DNA from: Nonomuraea candida
GTDB lineage: Bacteria; Actinomycetota; Actinomycetes; Streptosporangiales; Streptosporangiaceae
Assembly (NCBI RefSeq): GCF_000725485.1
Contig: NZ_JOAG01000028.1
Coordinates: 1 to 64,000 of the forward strand
Direction of reading: 5' to 3'
DNA length: 64,000 bases
A model generated the notes under the pieces. The model was not told where the DNA came from and made no database searches. It saw nothing but the letters and a program-made list of their open reading frames with translations. A program made the translations under genes and the position numbers. This document shows, piece after piece, positions 18,558 to 27,234 of the stretch; the stretch's first letter is position 1, and every line of letters starts with the position of its first letter.

Positions 18558-18782
18558 CGTCCTCCTGCGGGCACGACGAAATTCGACCGATCAAGCCCCC
18601 GAATCCGGGCGAGCGTACTTGATCGTCAGCGGTTCTCCGGGGCGATGTCCGAAATCAGCCGAGGCGAGGGCCGAGGCCGCCGGCCGGTGCGGAGGAGGCC
18701 CGGCTGTCCGGCGTCGATCGCGGCACGCGGCCGCCGGTGCCGGTGGCCGGCGAGGTTGCATCCAGCTCCCCCGTACGCCATA

Positions 18783-18798
18783 GTTGGGTTTGCCCAAC
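18783..18798. promoter_or_regulatory. MarR-type operator
   Basis: A perfect inverted repeat GTTGGG-TTTG-CCCAAC lies 25 bases before the MarR start codon. The size and symmetry fit a MarR dimer site, and the position suggests autoregulation. The 225 bases between this site and the divergent STAND gene show no other clear element. Confidence 0.65.
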
Positions 18799-18822
18799 CA
18801 ACCTTCAGGAAATGGTGTGCGG

Positions 18823-19308
18823 ATGGAACACGTGCCGGCCGGCAACGACGTCCCGGCTCGCCGGCAGCGCGAGGCCGTCGACGAAGTGGCGGCGGCGCTG
18901 GCCACGGTGGGCAACTGGATGTTCTCCCCGGCCACGCGGCGCAGGATCATGGCGTCCTCGGGGCTGGAGCTGTCCTTGGGCGACTACACCCTGCTGGCCC
19001 AGGTGTCGCTGCACGCGCCGGTGCGGCTGTCGGTCCTGGCGGAGCTGATGGAGGTGGACAAGTCCACCCTGTCGCCTCCGGCCAAACGTCTGGAGGCACG
19101 CGGCTTCATCGAGCGGCGGCCCGATCCGGCCGACGCCCGGGCCCAGCTGGTGAGCGTCACGCGAGCCGGGAAGCTCGCCATCGGCAAGCTCTGGAAGGCT
19201 CGCGCGACCGCCATCGCCGGCCTGCTGGCCGGCTGGGAGGCGGCCGACATCGAGCAACTGGCCGCGAGCCTCGGCGCGCTCAGCGAAGCGATCAAGAACG
19301 GGCCATGA
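18823..19308 (+). CDS. MarR-family transcriptional regulator
   Basis: A 161-residue regulator with a winged helix: VRLSVLAELMEVDKSTLSPP (recognition helix) then RLEARGFIERRPDPADARAQ (wing), and flanking dimerisation helices. The ATG at 18823 is chosen because AGGA lies upstream and the conserved region begins soon after; an in-frame TTG at 18784 would place the operator inside the gene. It precedes a quinone-oxidoreductase gene at 19519 on the same strand, the likely regulated partner, typical of MarR systems sensing quinones or phenolics. Confidence 0.85.
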   Translation: MEHVPAGNDVPARRQREAVDEVAAALATVGNWMFSPATRRRIMASSGLELSLGDYTLLAQVSLHAPVRLSVLAELMEVDKSTLSPPAKRLEARGFIERRPDPADARAQLVSVTRAGKLAIGKLWKARATAIAGLLAGWEAADIEQLAASLGALSEAIKNGP

Positions 19309-19311
19309 GCC

Positions 19312-19348
19312 CATCACGGTGATGGGTCACGCGCCCATCACCGTGATG
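19312..19348 (+). terminator. Strong hairpin after the MarR gene
   Basis: CATCACGGTGATG (19312-19324) and CATCACCGTGATG (19336-19348) are exact reverse complements: a 13-bp stem with an 11-base loop, four bases after the MarR stop. Each arm is also internally near-palindromic, so the site could bind a protein dimer as two operators. No U-tract follows. It may uncouple expression of MarR from the oxidoreductase 170 bases downstream. Confidence 0.6.
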
Positions 19349-19518
19349 TCGTCCATCCTCGCCGGGACGTGGCACCGCGGCCGCGGACAGCCCCGGCCCC
19401 GGTCCACTCCCGCGTCGTGCCATGCCGTCCCCGGCGCAGTGCCGTGCCCGGCGCAGTGCCGCACGCCCAGGTCGTCGCGCGTACCCAACGCCGCTCTTCA
19501 GCAAGGAAGTGATGTCAC

Positions 19519-20499
19519 ATGCGTGCCGTTGTGCTGCACGAATTCGGGCCGCCGGCCCACCTGCGCGTCGCCGACGTACCCACGCCGAGGCCGGCGGCGG
19601 GTGAGGTCGCGGTGCGGGTGGCCGCGGCCGGCGTCCAGTTTCTGGAGACGCAGGTCCGCGCGGGGACGATGCGCGGCGCGCTCGGCGGCGCGCCGTTGCC
19701 GGTGATCCTCGGCAAGGAGATCGCCGGAGTGGTCGCCGAGGTCGGTCCCGAGGGCGATCCCGCCCTGCTCGGCGCGCGGGTCCTGGGCAGCACCACGGGC
19801 TTGGGCGGGTACGCCGAGACCGCCATCGCCCCGGCCGGCTCCCTCATTCCGGTCGGCGACGCCGTCGGACTGCCCGAGGCCGTCGCACTCTACCGGTACG
19901 GCGCCACGGCCCAGGGCCTGGTCAGGGCGGCTCGTGTGGCTGCCGGTGACCGGGTCTTGGTGCTGGCGGCCGCGGGCGCCGTCGGCACGGTCCTGGTGCA
20001 GTTGCTCAAGCGGTCCGGGGCGACGGTCGTCGCGGCGGCGCGCGGCGAGCACAAGCTCGCCCTGCTCGGCAGGCTGGGCGCCGACCACGTGGTGGACTAC
20101 TCGCTTTCCGGCTGGACGGGCCGGGCCCGTGACGCCGCGGGCGGCTCGGTGGACGTCGTCCTCGACCATGTCGGCGGAGCGCTCGGCCGCGAATCGTTCG
20201 AGCTGCTCACCCCGGGCTCCGGGCGCCAGATCGTGTTCGGCCTCTCCAGCGGTACGCCGCTGCAGGTCCAGCCCATGGAGCTCATCGGCCGGGGCCTGAC
20301 CTTGACCGGGTTCAGCACGGGTCACCTCTGGAGCAGGCCCGCCCTCGCCCGTGACCTGGTCACCGAGGTCCTGGAACTGGCCGCGGCGGGACGGCTCACA
20401 CCGGTGATCGGCCAACGCTTCCCGCTGGAACGGGCGGCCGACGCGCACGCCGCCATCGAGGCGCGCGACACGGTCGGCAAGACCCTGCTCATCCCCTGA
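19519..20499 (+). CDS. Zinc-independent quinone oxidoreductase (MDR superfamily)
   Basis: A 326-residue medium-chain reductase. It starts MRAVVLHEFGPPAHLRVADV, has an N-terminal GroES-like fold, and a Rossmann domain with AAAGAVGTVLVQLLK (cofactor-binding GxxGxxxxQ) and VDVVLDHVGG. The zinc-ligand cysteines and the structural zinc lobe of alcohol dehydrogenases are absent, so it belongs with NADPH:quinone reductases and crotonyl-type enoyl reductases. GGAAG(T) precedes the ATG by about six bases. The upstream MarR gene suggests induction by a quinone or electrophile. Confidence 0.87.
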   Translation: MRAVVLHEFGPPAHLRVADVPTPRPAAGEVAVRVAAAGVQFLETQVRAGTMRGALGGAPLPVILGKEIAGVVAEVGPEGDPALLGARVLGSTTGLGGYAETAIAPAGSLIPVGDAVGLPEAVALYRYGATAQGLVRAARVAAGDRVLVLAAAGAVGTVLVQLLKRSGATVVAAARGEHKLALLGRLGADHVVDYSLSGWTGRARDAAGGSVDVVLDHVGGALGRESFELLTPGSGRQIVFGLSSGTPLQVQPMELIGRGLTLTGFSTGHLWSRPALARDLVTEVLELAAAGRLTPVIGQRFPLERAADAHAAIEARDTVGKTLLIP

Positions 20500-20718
20500 C
20501 CGAACTGCTCGTGACCCCGCTACCCGTTGGCGGGAAGCGCCGAGCGCAAGCGCCCGATCGTCCGCGAGATCTCGGCACAGCCGATGAGGTCGTACCCGTA
20601 CTTCCGTTCGCGCCGATCTCGGAACCGCTCACCGGGATCCGATGCACTCCCCGTCACGTGATCAGCCTGCCAGAGCCCGTCCCGGACCGGAACCGACACC
20701 CGTCTCACCCGACCCGAG
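20500..20718. other. Intergenic, no gene seen
   Basis: About 220 bases between the oxidoreductase stop and the stop of the decayed CU044_5270-like gene. Nothing recognisable on either strand. Confidence 0.4.
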
Positions 20719-21255
20719 CTATCGGGGAAGGGCGGGCTCATCCTCCGTCCAGCCCGAGTCCACGATCGACCAGTAGTCCAGCATCCTGCCGGGGGTCTGC
20801 CACTTCTCGCTGGCCGGGCCCGGTTCGAGCTGGATGTCGCGGCTGCCCAGCAGCTTTCCGGTGCGCTGGTCGAAGAGCACCTGCCGCTCGATCGTGCCGC
20901 GCCGTCGGCGCTCTCGAACGGGGCCGCGAGGGCGACCGCGGCGCGTCCGAGCGGGTCTGTGACGGCGCCCAGGCGCTGCACGCCGGGATGGTCGGTGATC
21001 AGGCGCATGAGACCGGCTCGTACCTTGGGCGGGACGGGTGTGTTCGCGAGCAGGGAGAAGACCTGGTCGAGCACGCTCTTGGGCTCCTCGCAGCGCTTCG
21101 GCGCGCCGGTGCGGCCGAGCGAGAGCGCCGCGAAGGCGGTGCGCTGGTGCGTGTACCAGTAGCGGCCCTCCTGTTGCAGCGCCGCCTGGGCGGCGGGCAG
21201 GGCGGCGATGGCCTTGCGGTCGTGGGGACGTCGGTCACCTGTTGTTGTCCGGAAC
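20719..21255 (-). pseudogene. Decayed CU044_5270-family protein
   Basis: On the minus strand the sequence ALQQEGRYWYTHQRTAFAAL ... SVLDQVFSLLANTPVPPKVR ... LITDHPGVQRLGAVTDPLGR is followed, after loss of one base near 20898-20901, by GTIERQVLFDQRTGKLLGSR ... and DYWSIVDSGWTEDEPALPR with a TAG at 20719. This is the C-terminal half of an actinobacterial lineage-specific family usually called CU044_5270, of unknown function and normally a membrane-anchored protein next to an ECF sigma factor. The N-terminal half, the membrane anchor and the sigma gene are missing here. Confidence 0.65.
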
Positions 21256-21554
21256 CCGGCGCCGCCTTCCCCCGAATTCTCGCGCAGCCCGTACGGAAGC
21301 GATCAGCGCGGCCCGGATCTCCACCGGACGAATCGGGCCAGGGCTGGTGAGCCTGCGCATCCGGCGCCAAGCACTGCGGGCGGATGCGGACCGGAAACAC
21401 CAGCGGACGGCACAGCCGTCCGCCTCCTCCGGGCCGGCGAATCCCGCGACAGGTCCTAGGACCAAGGACGCCGCCGGCCTCGGCCGGGAGCCCGATGAGC
21501 GCCCGGGGCATCGGCGCGAGCATGGTGTCTCTTGAAGTGAGCGGTGGAGGCATC
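21256..21554. other. Intergenic, no gene seen
   Basis: About 300 bases between the decayed gene and the SUMF1-fold gene. Open frames here are not supported by any domain or ribosome binding site. Confidence 0.4.
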
Positions 21555-22298
21555 ATGGGCGTGGAACAGGTGGACTGGGTCGAGATCCCGGCCGGAGTGC
21601 TGCAGCGGGGCACACCCGCCGAGGAGGTGGCGGCGGTCGCGCGGCGGTACGCGGCCACCGGGGTGCCGGTGGAGTGGTACCGGAAGGAGGCCCCGCGCAC
21701 CGCGATCCACGTCCCGGCGTTCCGGATCGCCCGCACCCCGGTCACCGCCGGCCAGTGGGCGCTCTTCGCCCGGGCCACCGGCAGGCCGGCGCCACAGGCG
21801 CCGGCGGACCATCCCGTCATCGGTGTCGCCTGGCAGGATGCGGCGGACTATTGCCGGTGGCTGGGCGAACGACTCGGCGACCCCGGCGTGCGCCTGCCTG
21901 CCGAGGACGAGTGGGAGCGAGCCGCCCGTGGTGACGACGACCGGGAGTTCCCCTGGGGTGATGAGTATCGGACCGGGCTGGCCAATCTGGTGGATCTGGG
22001 CATCGGCACCACCACGCCGGTCGGCTCGTTCCCCGAGGGCGCCAGCCCCTTCGGCGTGCTGGACATGGCGGGAAACGCCGACGAATGGACCTCCACCCTG
22101 TACGCCCCTTACCCGGGTGCTCCCGCTGACGTTCCGGGCACGGAGGACTGGGCGTTCGACCCGCACATCACCCGGGGCGGCGCGTTCCCCCACGACCGCG
22201 ACCTGGCCCGCTGCGCCCGCCGGCACGGCGCGTACGAGGAGGACCTGGCCGCGATCGGCGTGGGCTTTCGCCTGGCGGCGTCCGCCGTACCGCGATGA
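21555..22298 (+). CDS. Formylglycine-generating-enzyme-fold (SUMF1) protein lacking the catalytic cysteines
   Basis: A 247-residue protein of the FGE-sulfatase fold: [16 protein letters not shown] at the start, [72 protein letters not shown] and [17 protein letters not shown] at the end. True FGE enzymes carry two copper-binding cysteines in this last segment; here only one cysteine is present and the pattern differs, so oxidation of sulfatase cysteines is unlikely. Relatives act as sulfoxide synthases or as sugar- or ligand-binding domains. The ATG at 21555 follows GGTGGAGG. Confidence 0.75.
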   Translation: MGVEQVDWVEIPAGVLQRGTPAEEVAAVARRYAATGVPVEWYRKEAPRTAIHVPAFRIARTPVTAGQWALFARATGRPAPQAPADHPVIGVAWQDAADYCRWLGERLGDPGVRLPAEDEWERAARGDDDREFPWGDEYRTGLANLVDLGIGTTTPVGSFPEGASPFGVLDMAGNADEWTSTLYAPYPGAPADVPGTEDWAFDPHITRGGAFPHDRDLARCARRHGAYEEDLAAIGVGFRLAASAVPR

Positions 22299-22569
22299 AC
22301 AATCCCTTCAGGCTTCGTGAGCCGGCGCGCACTGTGGCATGATCCCGGACCTCCCGGTGTCCGTGGACCGCCCCATGGCGCCGGCGGCACGAGCTCGGCC
22401 GGCTCGCGGGTCCTCCCCCGGCCGCCTCCGCCAGATCTCCCCGCCCGAGGCCCGCCGGAAGACCGCCTCCCCTGCTCGTCGAGCCGGAGCTCTTCAGTCC
22501 GGCTGATCCACGTTCCAGATTCCGGGCAGCGGCGCCTGGCAGATGTCGGGCAATAGCCGGCGGACTATC
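22299..22569. other. Intergenic, no gene seen
   Basis: A 270-base stretch with no supported feature on either strand. Confidence 0.4.
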
Positions 22570-22737
22570 GCTGATCCCCAGCCAGTCGGCGAGATCGTCC
22601 TGGCCGGAGATGACGTGCCCCGGGCTTCCCGTACGCAGCTGGTCGCGGATCTCGGCAGGGCCGGCATAGTGGTATCGCCGGTTCACCTGAACAGTGTGCC
22701 GGTTCTCACGATCGACGCCGGCGTGGGCGTCAGCCAT
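22570..22737 (-). pseudogene. Short N-terminal fragment of an unidentified gene
   Basis: An ATG at 22737 overlaps the stop region of the hydrolase pseudogene (ATGGCTGA) and encodes MADAHAGVDRENRHTVQVNR then YHYAGPAEIRDQLRTGSPGH. Codon use in the first 56 codons looks genuine and the RYHYAGPAEIR segment resembles the start of an actinobacterial family I cannot name. The rest of the frame degenerates, so it appears truncated. Confidence 0.35.
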
Positions 22738-23541
22738 GAGGATCCCGGCCGCCGAGGATGAAGTCGGCCACGGCGGCGGCGACGGCCGCGGGCTGCTCAT
22801 CCGGGATGAAGTGGCCGGCGTCGGGCACGACGACTCCGGTGACGTCGTCGGCCCACGGGCTGATGGAGGCCGCCATGTCCGGGATGGAGCCGTGGCTGCT
22901 GGAGATGCCGAGGATGGGCACGGTGAGGCGCTGCCGCTTGAGCGCCTCGCGGTTCTTGCGCGCCGACTCGGCGGCGTCCCGGTAGTAGGCGAGGGAGGCG
23001 CGCAGGCCGCCGTCGGCGGCGATGGCCGCCGCGTAGTGGTCGAGCTCGGCGTCGTCGAACGTGCCGGGAGAGAGGGCCTTCATGTTCAGGAACCAGCCGA
23101 CGTAGTCCCGTTCGCGACCGGCGAGCAGCGTCTCGGGCAGGTCGGGCACGAGGTGGAACGCGAAAATGCCAGGTCTTCCAGGCCCGGTCCGGGTCCGTGG
23201 GGATCGCGTCCGGGAGGGTGATGCCGGGAATTCCGGCGTCGAGCAGGGCGAGCCCGCGCAGTCGGCTGTCGAATCGAAGCGCGAGGGAGAAAGCGACCCA
23301 GGCGCCGATGTCGTGGGCGGCCAGCCAGTACGCCGGCACTTCGAGAGCCTGCACGGCGGCGTGGACGTGCGCGGCGACCGTGTGCGTGTCGTAGCCGCGC
23401 TCCGGACGTTCGGAGTGCCCCTGACCCGGCAGGTCGATCGCGATGACGCGGAACCGGCTGGCGAGGCCGGGCATCACCTTTCGCCAAGCCCACCAGGTTT
23501 GCGGGAATCCGGCGAGCAGGACGACGGCCGGGCCGGTCGGC
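22730..23541 (-). pseudogene. Frameshifted, 5'-truncated alpha/beta hydrolase
   Basis: The recognisable part begins GPAVVLLAGFPQTWWAWRKV, has the oxyanion and DLPGQGHSERP segments, and reads through YWLAAHDIGAWVAFSLALRF (nucleophile elbow H-D-I-G, so an Asp nucleophile as in haloalkane dehalogenases and epoxide hydrolases). A one-base insertion in a T run (AAAA on the plus strand at 23163-23166) shifts the frame; the C-terminal half resumes PDLPETLLAGRERDYVGWFL and ends with the catalytic histidine in DAGHFIPDEQP. The first 25 or so residues are missing at 23541, where a head-to-head TetR remnant begins. Confidence 0.75.
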
Positions 23542-23957
23542 CGTACGATGCCGCCCTGTCGCGTGCGGCCTCGGAGCCTCTTGCGGCCGTTCGTGCGTTC
23601 TTCGACGTCACCCTCGAACGCATCGCCGATCCCGAACTGCCGGATGGATGCCTGATCGCCCAGACGGCCATGGCGATCCCGGTGCTGAGCCCGAGCGTCG
23701 CGGCGCAGGCGAAGGAGGCGCTGGGCCTCCAGCGCTCGCGTCTGCGCGCCGCGCTGAAGGCCGGCCCCTTGACCGGCCAGGCCGCCGAGACCTTCGCCGA
23801 ACACGTGGTGGCCGTGAACCAGTCTCTCGCCGTCATGAGCAGAGCCGGGGCGAGCGCGGCGCAACTCCTGGCCGTGGTGGAGGTGACCGTCGACGCGCTC
23901 TCACAGGCGTTGCGCACGCGCGTCGTACCCCACGGGCCTGACGCGCCCGCGACATAG
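23542..23957 (+). pseudogene. C-terminal part of a TetR-family regulator
   Basis: The frame YDAALSRAASEPLAAVRAFF, then VTLERIADPELPDGCLIAQT and MSRAGASAAQLLAVVEVTVD, is the ligand-binding half of a TetR regulator. The DNA-binding half (about 70 residues) is absent. The remnant starts exactly where the divergent hydrolase loses its own N-terminus, which points to one deletion that removed both 5' ends and the promoter region between them. Confidence 0.65.
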
Positions 23958-24095
23958 GCGAACCCCTAAGGAGATCAATCTCACCGGGATCGCCGGTACC
24001 TCAACTCCTCACACCCCGGGCCCGCCGGTCGCGAGCCGGCTGGAGACGCCGCTGCCGACCGACGACCCCGGCCGGCACACCAGGCCCGGATCATC

Positions 24096-24617
24096 TCAAC
24101 GAACCTGCCCGGACAGGGCCGGTGAGCCACTGGCCGGCAAGGCGGCGCGGGCGATGGCGGCGCGTTCGGCCTCCTCGCGTTCGGCGGCCTCCCGCTCCGC
24201 CGCGGCGCGGCGGTCGTAGGCGGCGCGGGCCGCGGCGATGGCGTTCTGGTGTTCCTCGGTCCAGACGACCAGGGCGTGGATGGTGGCGTGCAGGGTCGCG
24301 CCCATCGGCGTCAGCGCGTAGTCCACGCGCGGCGGGACGGTCGGGTGCACGGTCCGGCTCACCAGCCCGTCGCGTTCCAGATGCCGCAGGGTGCGGGCCA
24401 GCATCCGCTGACTGACCCCGTCGATCGCGCGGCGCAGCTCGGTGAAACGCAGGCTGCGCTTGTCCAGCAGCGCGATCACCAGGAGCGACCACTTGTCGGC
24501 GACACGGTCGAGGATCTGCCGCACCTCGCAGTCGGCGCGCTGGTCCCACTGGAGAACGTCCTCGTCGACACCGGTATCACCGCAGTAACCGAGGGACTTG
24601 AAAGTGCCGTCTTCCAT
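24096..24617 (-). CDS. HxlR-family transcriptional regulator
   Basis: A 173-residue protein starting at the ATG at 24617. The HxlR core is clear: DCEVRQILDRVADKWSLLVI (with the conserved cysteine before the helix), RFTELRRAIDGVSQRMLART (recognition helix) and RDGLVSRTVHPTVPPRVDYA (wing). The C-terminal 40 residues are an Ala/Glu/Arg-rich helix. It is divergent from an MFS exporter gene at 24725, the likely target. HxlR proteins respond to aldehydes, quinones or other reactive compounds, often through the conserved cysteine. Confidence 0.88.
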   Translation of the reverse strand: MEDGTFKSLGYCGDTGVDEDVLQWDQRADCEVRQILDRVADKWSLLVIALLDKRSLRFTELRRAIDGVSQRMLARTLRHLERDGLVSRTVHPTVPPRVDYALTPMGATLHATIHALVVWTEEHQNAIAAARAAYDRRAAAEREAAEREEAERAAIARAALPASGSPALSGQVR

Positions 24618-24621
24618 GGTC

Positions 24622-24649
24622 ACCGATAGTGCCCGACGATGCTGTCGGT
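24622..24649. promoter_or_regulatory. Inverted repeat in the HxlR/MFS divergent promoter
   Basis: ACCGATAG (24622-24629) and CTGTCGGT (24642-24649) form an imperfect inverted repeat (7 of 8 positions) just upstream of the HxlR start and about 75 bases before the MFS start. The location makes it the best candidate for the HxlR operator. Confidence 0.45.
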
Positions 24650-24724
24650 TACAAGAGGGAACCGGCAGGCATTTGGGGAACCACCCCCGAAGCGGTTCCC
24701 ACGACATGAGGAGGTCGGGGAGCG

Positions 24725-26209
24725 ATGTCCATTTCCGTCGCTGGATCCGCCGGTGGGCCGGCCCGCCTGTCAGGGCGGGCGTGGGGCGTGCTGCTGGTGC
24801 TGTGCGGTGCGATCTTCCTGGAGGGGATCGACGTGGCGATGCTGAACGTGGCACTGCCGTCGATCCGTGCCGATCTGGGCTTGTCCACCGGGATGCTCAG
24901 CGGGGTGGTCAGCGCCTACGTGCTGGGCTATGGCGGGTTCATGCTGCTGGGCGGACGTGCCGCCGATCTGCTGGGCCACCGCCGGATGTTCGTGTTGTGG
25001 CTGGCGGTCTTCCTGGTCTTCTCCGGGGTCGGCGGGCTTGCCACGGAGGGCTGGATGCTGCTGGTCGCCCGGTTCGTCACGGGGGTCGCGGCCGCGTTCA
25101 TGGCTCCGGCCGGGCTGGCGCTGGTCACGTCCAACTTCCCGGAGGGGCCCGCGCGCACCAAGGCGCTCGGTGTGTACGCGGGCACGGCGGCGGGCGGGTT
25201 CTCGCTCGGCGTGGTGGCGGGCGGCGTGCTCGCCTCGTTCGGCTGGCGATGGGTGTTCTTCGCGCCGGTCATCCTGTCGGCGCTGATCCTGGTGGCGGCC
25301 CTGGCCTTCGTCCGCGACACAGGCCGCGACACCGGCCGCGACACGGGCCGCGACACGGGCGGCGGGCGTCGCTCGGGCGGCTTTGACCTGGCGGGAGCGT
25401 TCACCATCACGGGAGCGATGCTGCTGCTGGTGTACGGGGTGGTCCGGCTGGAGCACGCCGGGGACGGCCCCGCTCTGACCGCCGCCGTGTTCGCCGCGGG
25501 CCTGGCGCTGCTGGGACTGTTCGTCGCGATCGAGCGGCGCGCTTCGTCCCCGCTGCTGCGGCTGGGCATCCTGCGATCCGCGCCGCTGGTGCGCGTGAAC
25601 GTGGCCGCGCTGCTGTTCCTGGCCGCGTTCGCGGGCTTCCAGTTCCTGGCCACCCTGTACTTCCAGGAACTGCGCGGCTGGAACACGATGCAGACGGGCC
25701 TGGCCATGCTGGTGATCGGCATCGACACCGTCCTCGCCCCCGTCCTGACGCCGCGTCTGGTGAACCGCTTCGGCAACACCCGCGTGCTGTTCGGCGGCAT
25801 CGTGCTCGCGGCAACCGCGTACGCGCTGTTCCTTCCCGTCGGGATGGACTGGGCCTACACCGCCATGCTGCCGGCGCTGGTCCTGCTCGGGCTGGCCTTC
25901 TCGCTGGCGTACGGCCCGCTGACCATGGCCGCCACCGACGGCGTCGCCGAGGACGAACACGGCCTGGCGGGCGGCCTGCTCTACACCTCCATCCAGTTCG
26001 GCACGGCGCTCGGGCTGTCGGCCGTCACCGCCGTGAGCGTCGCCGCGGGCTCGGGCCTGGACGCCCTGCGCACCGCACTGATCGTTCCCGTGGCGGCGGC
26101 GGCGCTCGGCGCGATCGTCATCGCGTTCGGCCTGCGTACGCCCGCCGTGCCCGGCGACACCGCACCGGACGCGGCCACGCCGGCCGAGTCCGCCACGACC
26201 GCCGCCTGA
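24725..26209 (+). CDS. MFS drug-efflux transporter (EmrB/QacA-like, DHA2 type)
   Basis: A 494-residue membrane protein with about 14 hydrophobic segments. It begins with a short cytoplasmic tail and TM1 containing IFLEGIDVAMLNVALPSI, the motif D1 region of DHA2 exporters; LGGRAADLLGHRRMFV is the MFS motif A loop, and GRAADLLGHRR keeps the charged residues. A central hydrophilic loop contains four copies of RDTG encoded by a 12-bp tandem repeat. Control by the divergent HxlR gene and a downstream flavin-fold protein suggest a detoxification cassette. Substrate unknown. Confidence 0.88.
   Translation: MSISVAGSAGGPARLSGRAWGVLLVLCGAIFLEGIDVAMLNVALPSIRADLGLSTGMLSGVVSAYVLGYGGFMLLGGRAADLLGHRRMFVLWLAVFLVFSGVGGLATEGWMLLVARFVTGVAAAFMAPAGLALVTSNFPEGPARTKALGVYAGTAAGGFSLGVVAGGVLASFGWRWVFFAPVILSALILVAALAFVRDTGRDTGRDTGRDTGGGRRSGGFDLAGAFTITGAMLLLVYGVVRLEHAGDGPALTAAVFAAGLALLGLFVAIERRASSPLLRLGILRSAPLVRVNVAALLFLAAFAGFQFLATLYFQELRGWNTMQTGLAMLVIGIDTVLAPVLTPRLVNRFGNTRVLFGGIVLAATAYALFLPVGMDWAYTAMLPALVLLGLAFSLAYGPLTMAATDGVAEDEHGLAGGLLYTSIQFGTALGLSAVTAVSVAAGSGLDALRTALIVPVAAAALGAIVIAFGLRTPAVPGDTAPDAATPAESATTAA
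25313..25360 (+). repeat. Four 12-bp tandem units encoding RDTG repeats
   Basis: Units CGCGACACAGGC, CGCGACACCGGC, CGCGACACGGGC and CGCGACACGGGC follow each other in frame within the central loop of the MFS transporter. Because the period is a multiple of three, copy-number change by slippage would only alter the loop length. Confidence 0.85.
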
Positions 26210-26226
26210 GAAGAGGAGAGAAACCG

Positions 26227-26712
26227 ATGGCCACTCGAGTTGAGTCCTTCGCCGAGATCTCTGACCAGTTCGACGCCTACATCGGCGACATCGTGTACGC
26301 GACCATGACCACCGTCGACGCCAAGGGACGGCCGCGCGCACGGGTGCTGATCCCGGTCTGGGAGACCGTCGAGGGAGCCCCGCTGGGCTGGCTGGCCACG
26401 TACAAGACGCCGGTCAAGGCCGCCCACCTGGCGGGCAACCCACACACCACCTTCTCCTACTGGACGCCACGGCAGAACGCGGTGAGCGTCGACGCCGTCG
26501 CCGCCTGGGTCGACGACCTGGAGACCAAGCGGCACGTGTGGGACCTGTACCGGCGGACGAGCCCGAAGGGAGCCGGATACGACCTGGGCAACTTCTGGCG
26601 CGGCGGACCCGGCGATCCGGAGCTGCACGTCCTCCGGCTGGAGCCCTGGCGCATCCAGGTGATCAGAGGGGCGGACCTGCACAGCAGAATCTGGTACGCC
26701 CCAAGGCGCTGA
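26227..26712 (+). CDS. Pyridoxamine-phosphate-oxidase-fold flavoprotein
   Basis: A 161-residue split-barrel protein: YATMTTVDAKGRPRARVLIP, then LGWLATYKTPVKAAHLAGNP and TFSYWTPRQNAVSVDA are typical of FMN- or F420-dependent PNPOx-like proteins. The C-terminal LHVLRLEPWRIQVIRG strand completes the barrel. The gene lies 17 bases after the MFS gene with GAGGAGAG before the ATG, so the two are probably cotranscribed under HxlR control. The reaction is unknown; reduction of a toxic small molecule would fit. Confidence 0.8.
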   Translation: MATRVESFAEISDQFDAYIGDIVYATMTTVDAKGRPRARVLIPVWETVEGAPLGWLATYKTPVKAAHLAGNPHTTFSYWTPRQNAVSVDAVAAWVDDLETKRHVWDLYRRTSPKGAGYDLGNFWRGGPGDPELHVLRLEPWRIQVIRGADLHSRIWYAPRR

Positions 26713-26869
26713 TCGGGGTACGACGACGTCTCCATCGAACCTGGCTTCGCCACCCCTGAGACACGATCGACCCGCACCCCAACGAATGGCCCGCGCCTCG
26801 CGTCGGGCCATTCGCCCGTTCGGGAGCACCCCCATGGTGGCCGCGCGGGCTCGCGGAGGTGCTGGTGGC
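26713..26869. other. Intergenic, no gene seen
   Basis: Short gap with no supported feature. Confidence 0.4.
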
Positions 26870-27152
26870 AAGCCGACCATCGGCGCGATCCCGGCGACCT
26901 ACGGCGCGGACCTGAGCGACCAGGTCCGCGCCATGGCACCCGGCAGCGGGGACGCCGTCCTGGACGACGCGGCGGCGACGCCCCTCGCACCTCAGCCGAC
27001 CTGGCCCGGGACAGGAACCGCACCCGGACCATGATCGAGGATGAGCTCGCAGCGGAGCTCGGCATTCCGGCCCTGCCCCCCAAGCACTCCACTGAGCAGC
27101 TCGAGGGGCCGGGAAGTTACGCGCAAGGCAAGATCACGCTGCACCACGCGGA
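26870..27152 (+). pseudogene. Probable remnant of a zinc-type alcohol dehydrogenase
   Basis: The frame near 26885-26975 reads ATYGADLSDQVRAMAPGSGD and AVLDDAA, like the cofactor-domain segment of medium-chain dehydrogenases (GADxTDxVRxLxPGGxDxVLD). A second piece near 27031-27150 ends in GSYAQGKITLHH, like their C-terminal GKIVL strand. The pieces are in disrupted frames and most of the gene is missing. Weak evidence. Confidence 0.35.
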
Positions 27153-27234
27153 CGAGCGGTGGTCGTGGCGAGGGCTGCGGCCAGGACGGCCAGCACCGCG
27201 GTGACCAGGCCGAGGCGGGATATCGCAGTCATGG

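Noticed and set aside
15993..19322. A 1109-codon open frame on the plus strand opposite the STAND gene
   Set aside because: It is the mirror of strong third-position GC in the minus-strand gene; its residues are a low-complexity Arg/Gly/Ala/Val mix and no domain is visible. The minus frame has Walker motifs and pentapeptide repeats.
21555..22298. Annotation as a functional formylglycine-generating enzyme
   Set aside because: The catalytic cysteine pair is missing and no sulfatase is near.
24770..26341. A 523-codon antisense frame across the MFS gene
   Set aside because: Composition is Arg/Gln/His-rich shadow; the plus-strand frame has transmembrane segments and the MFS motif.
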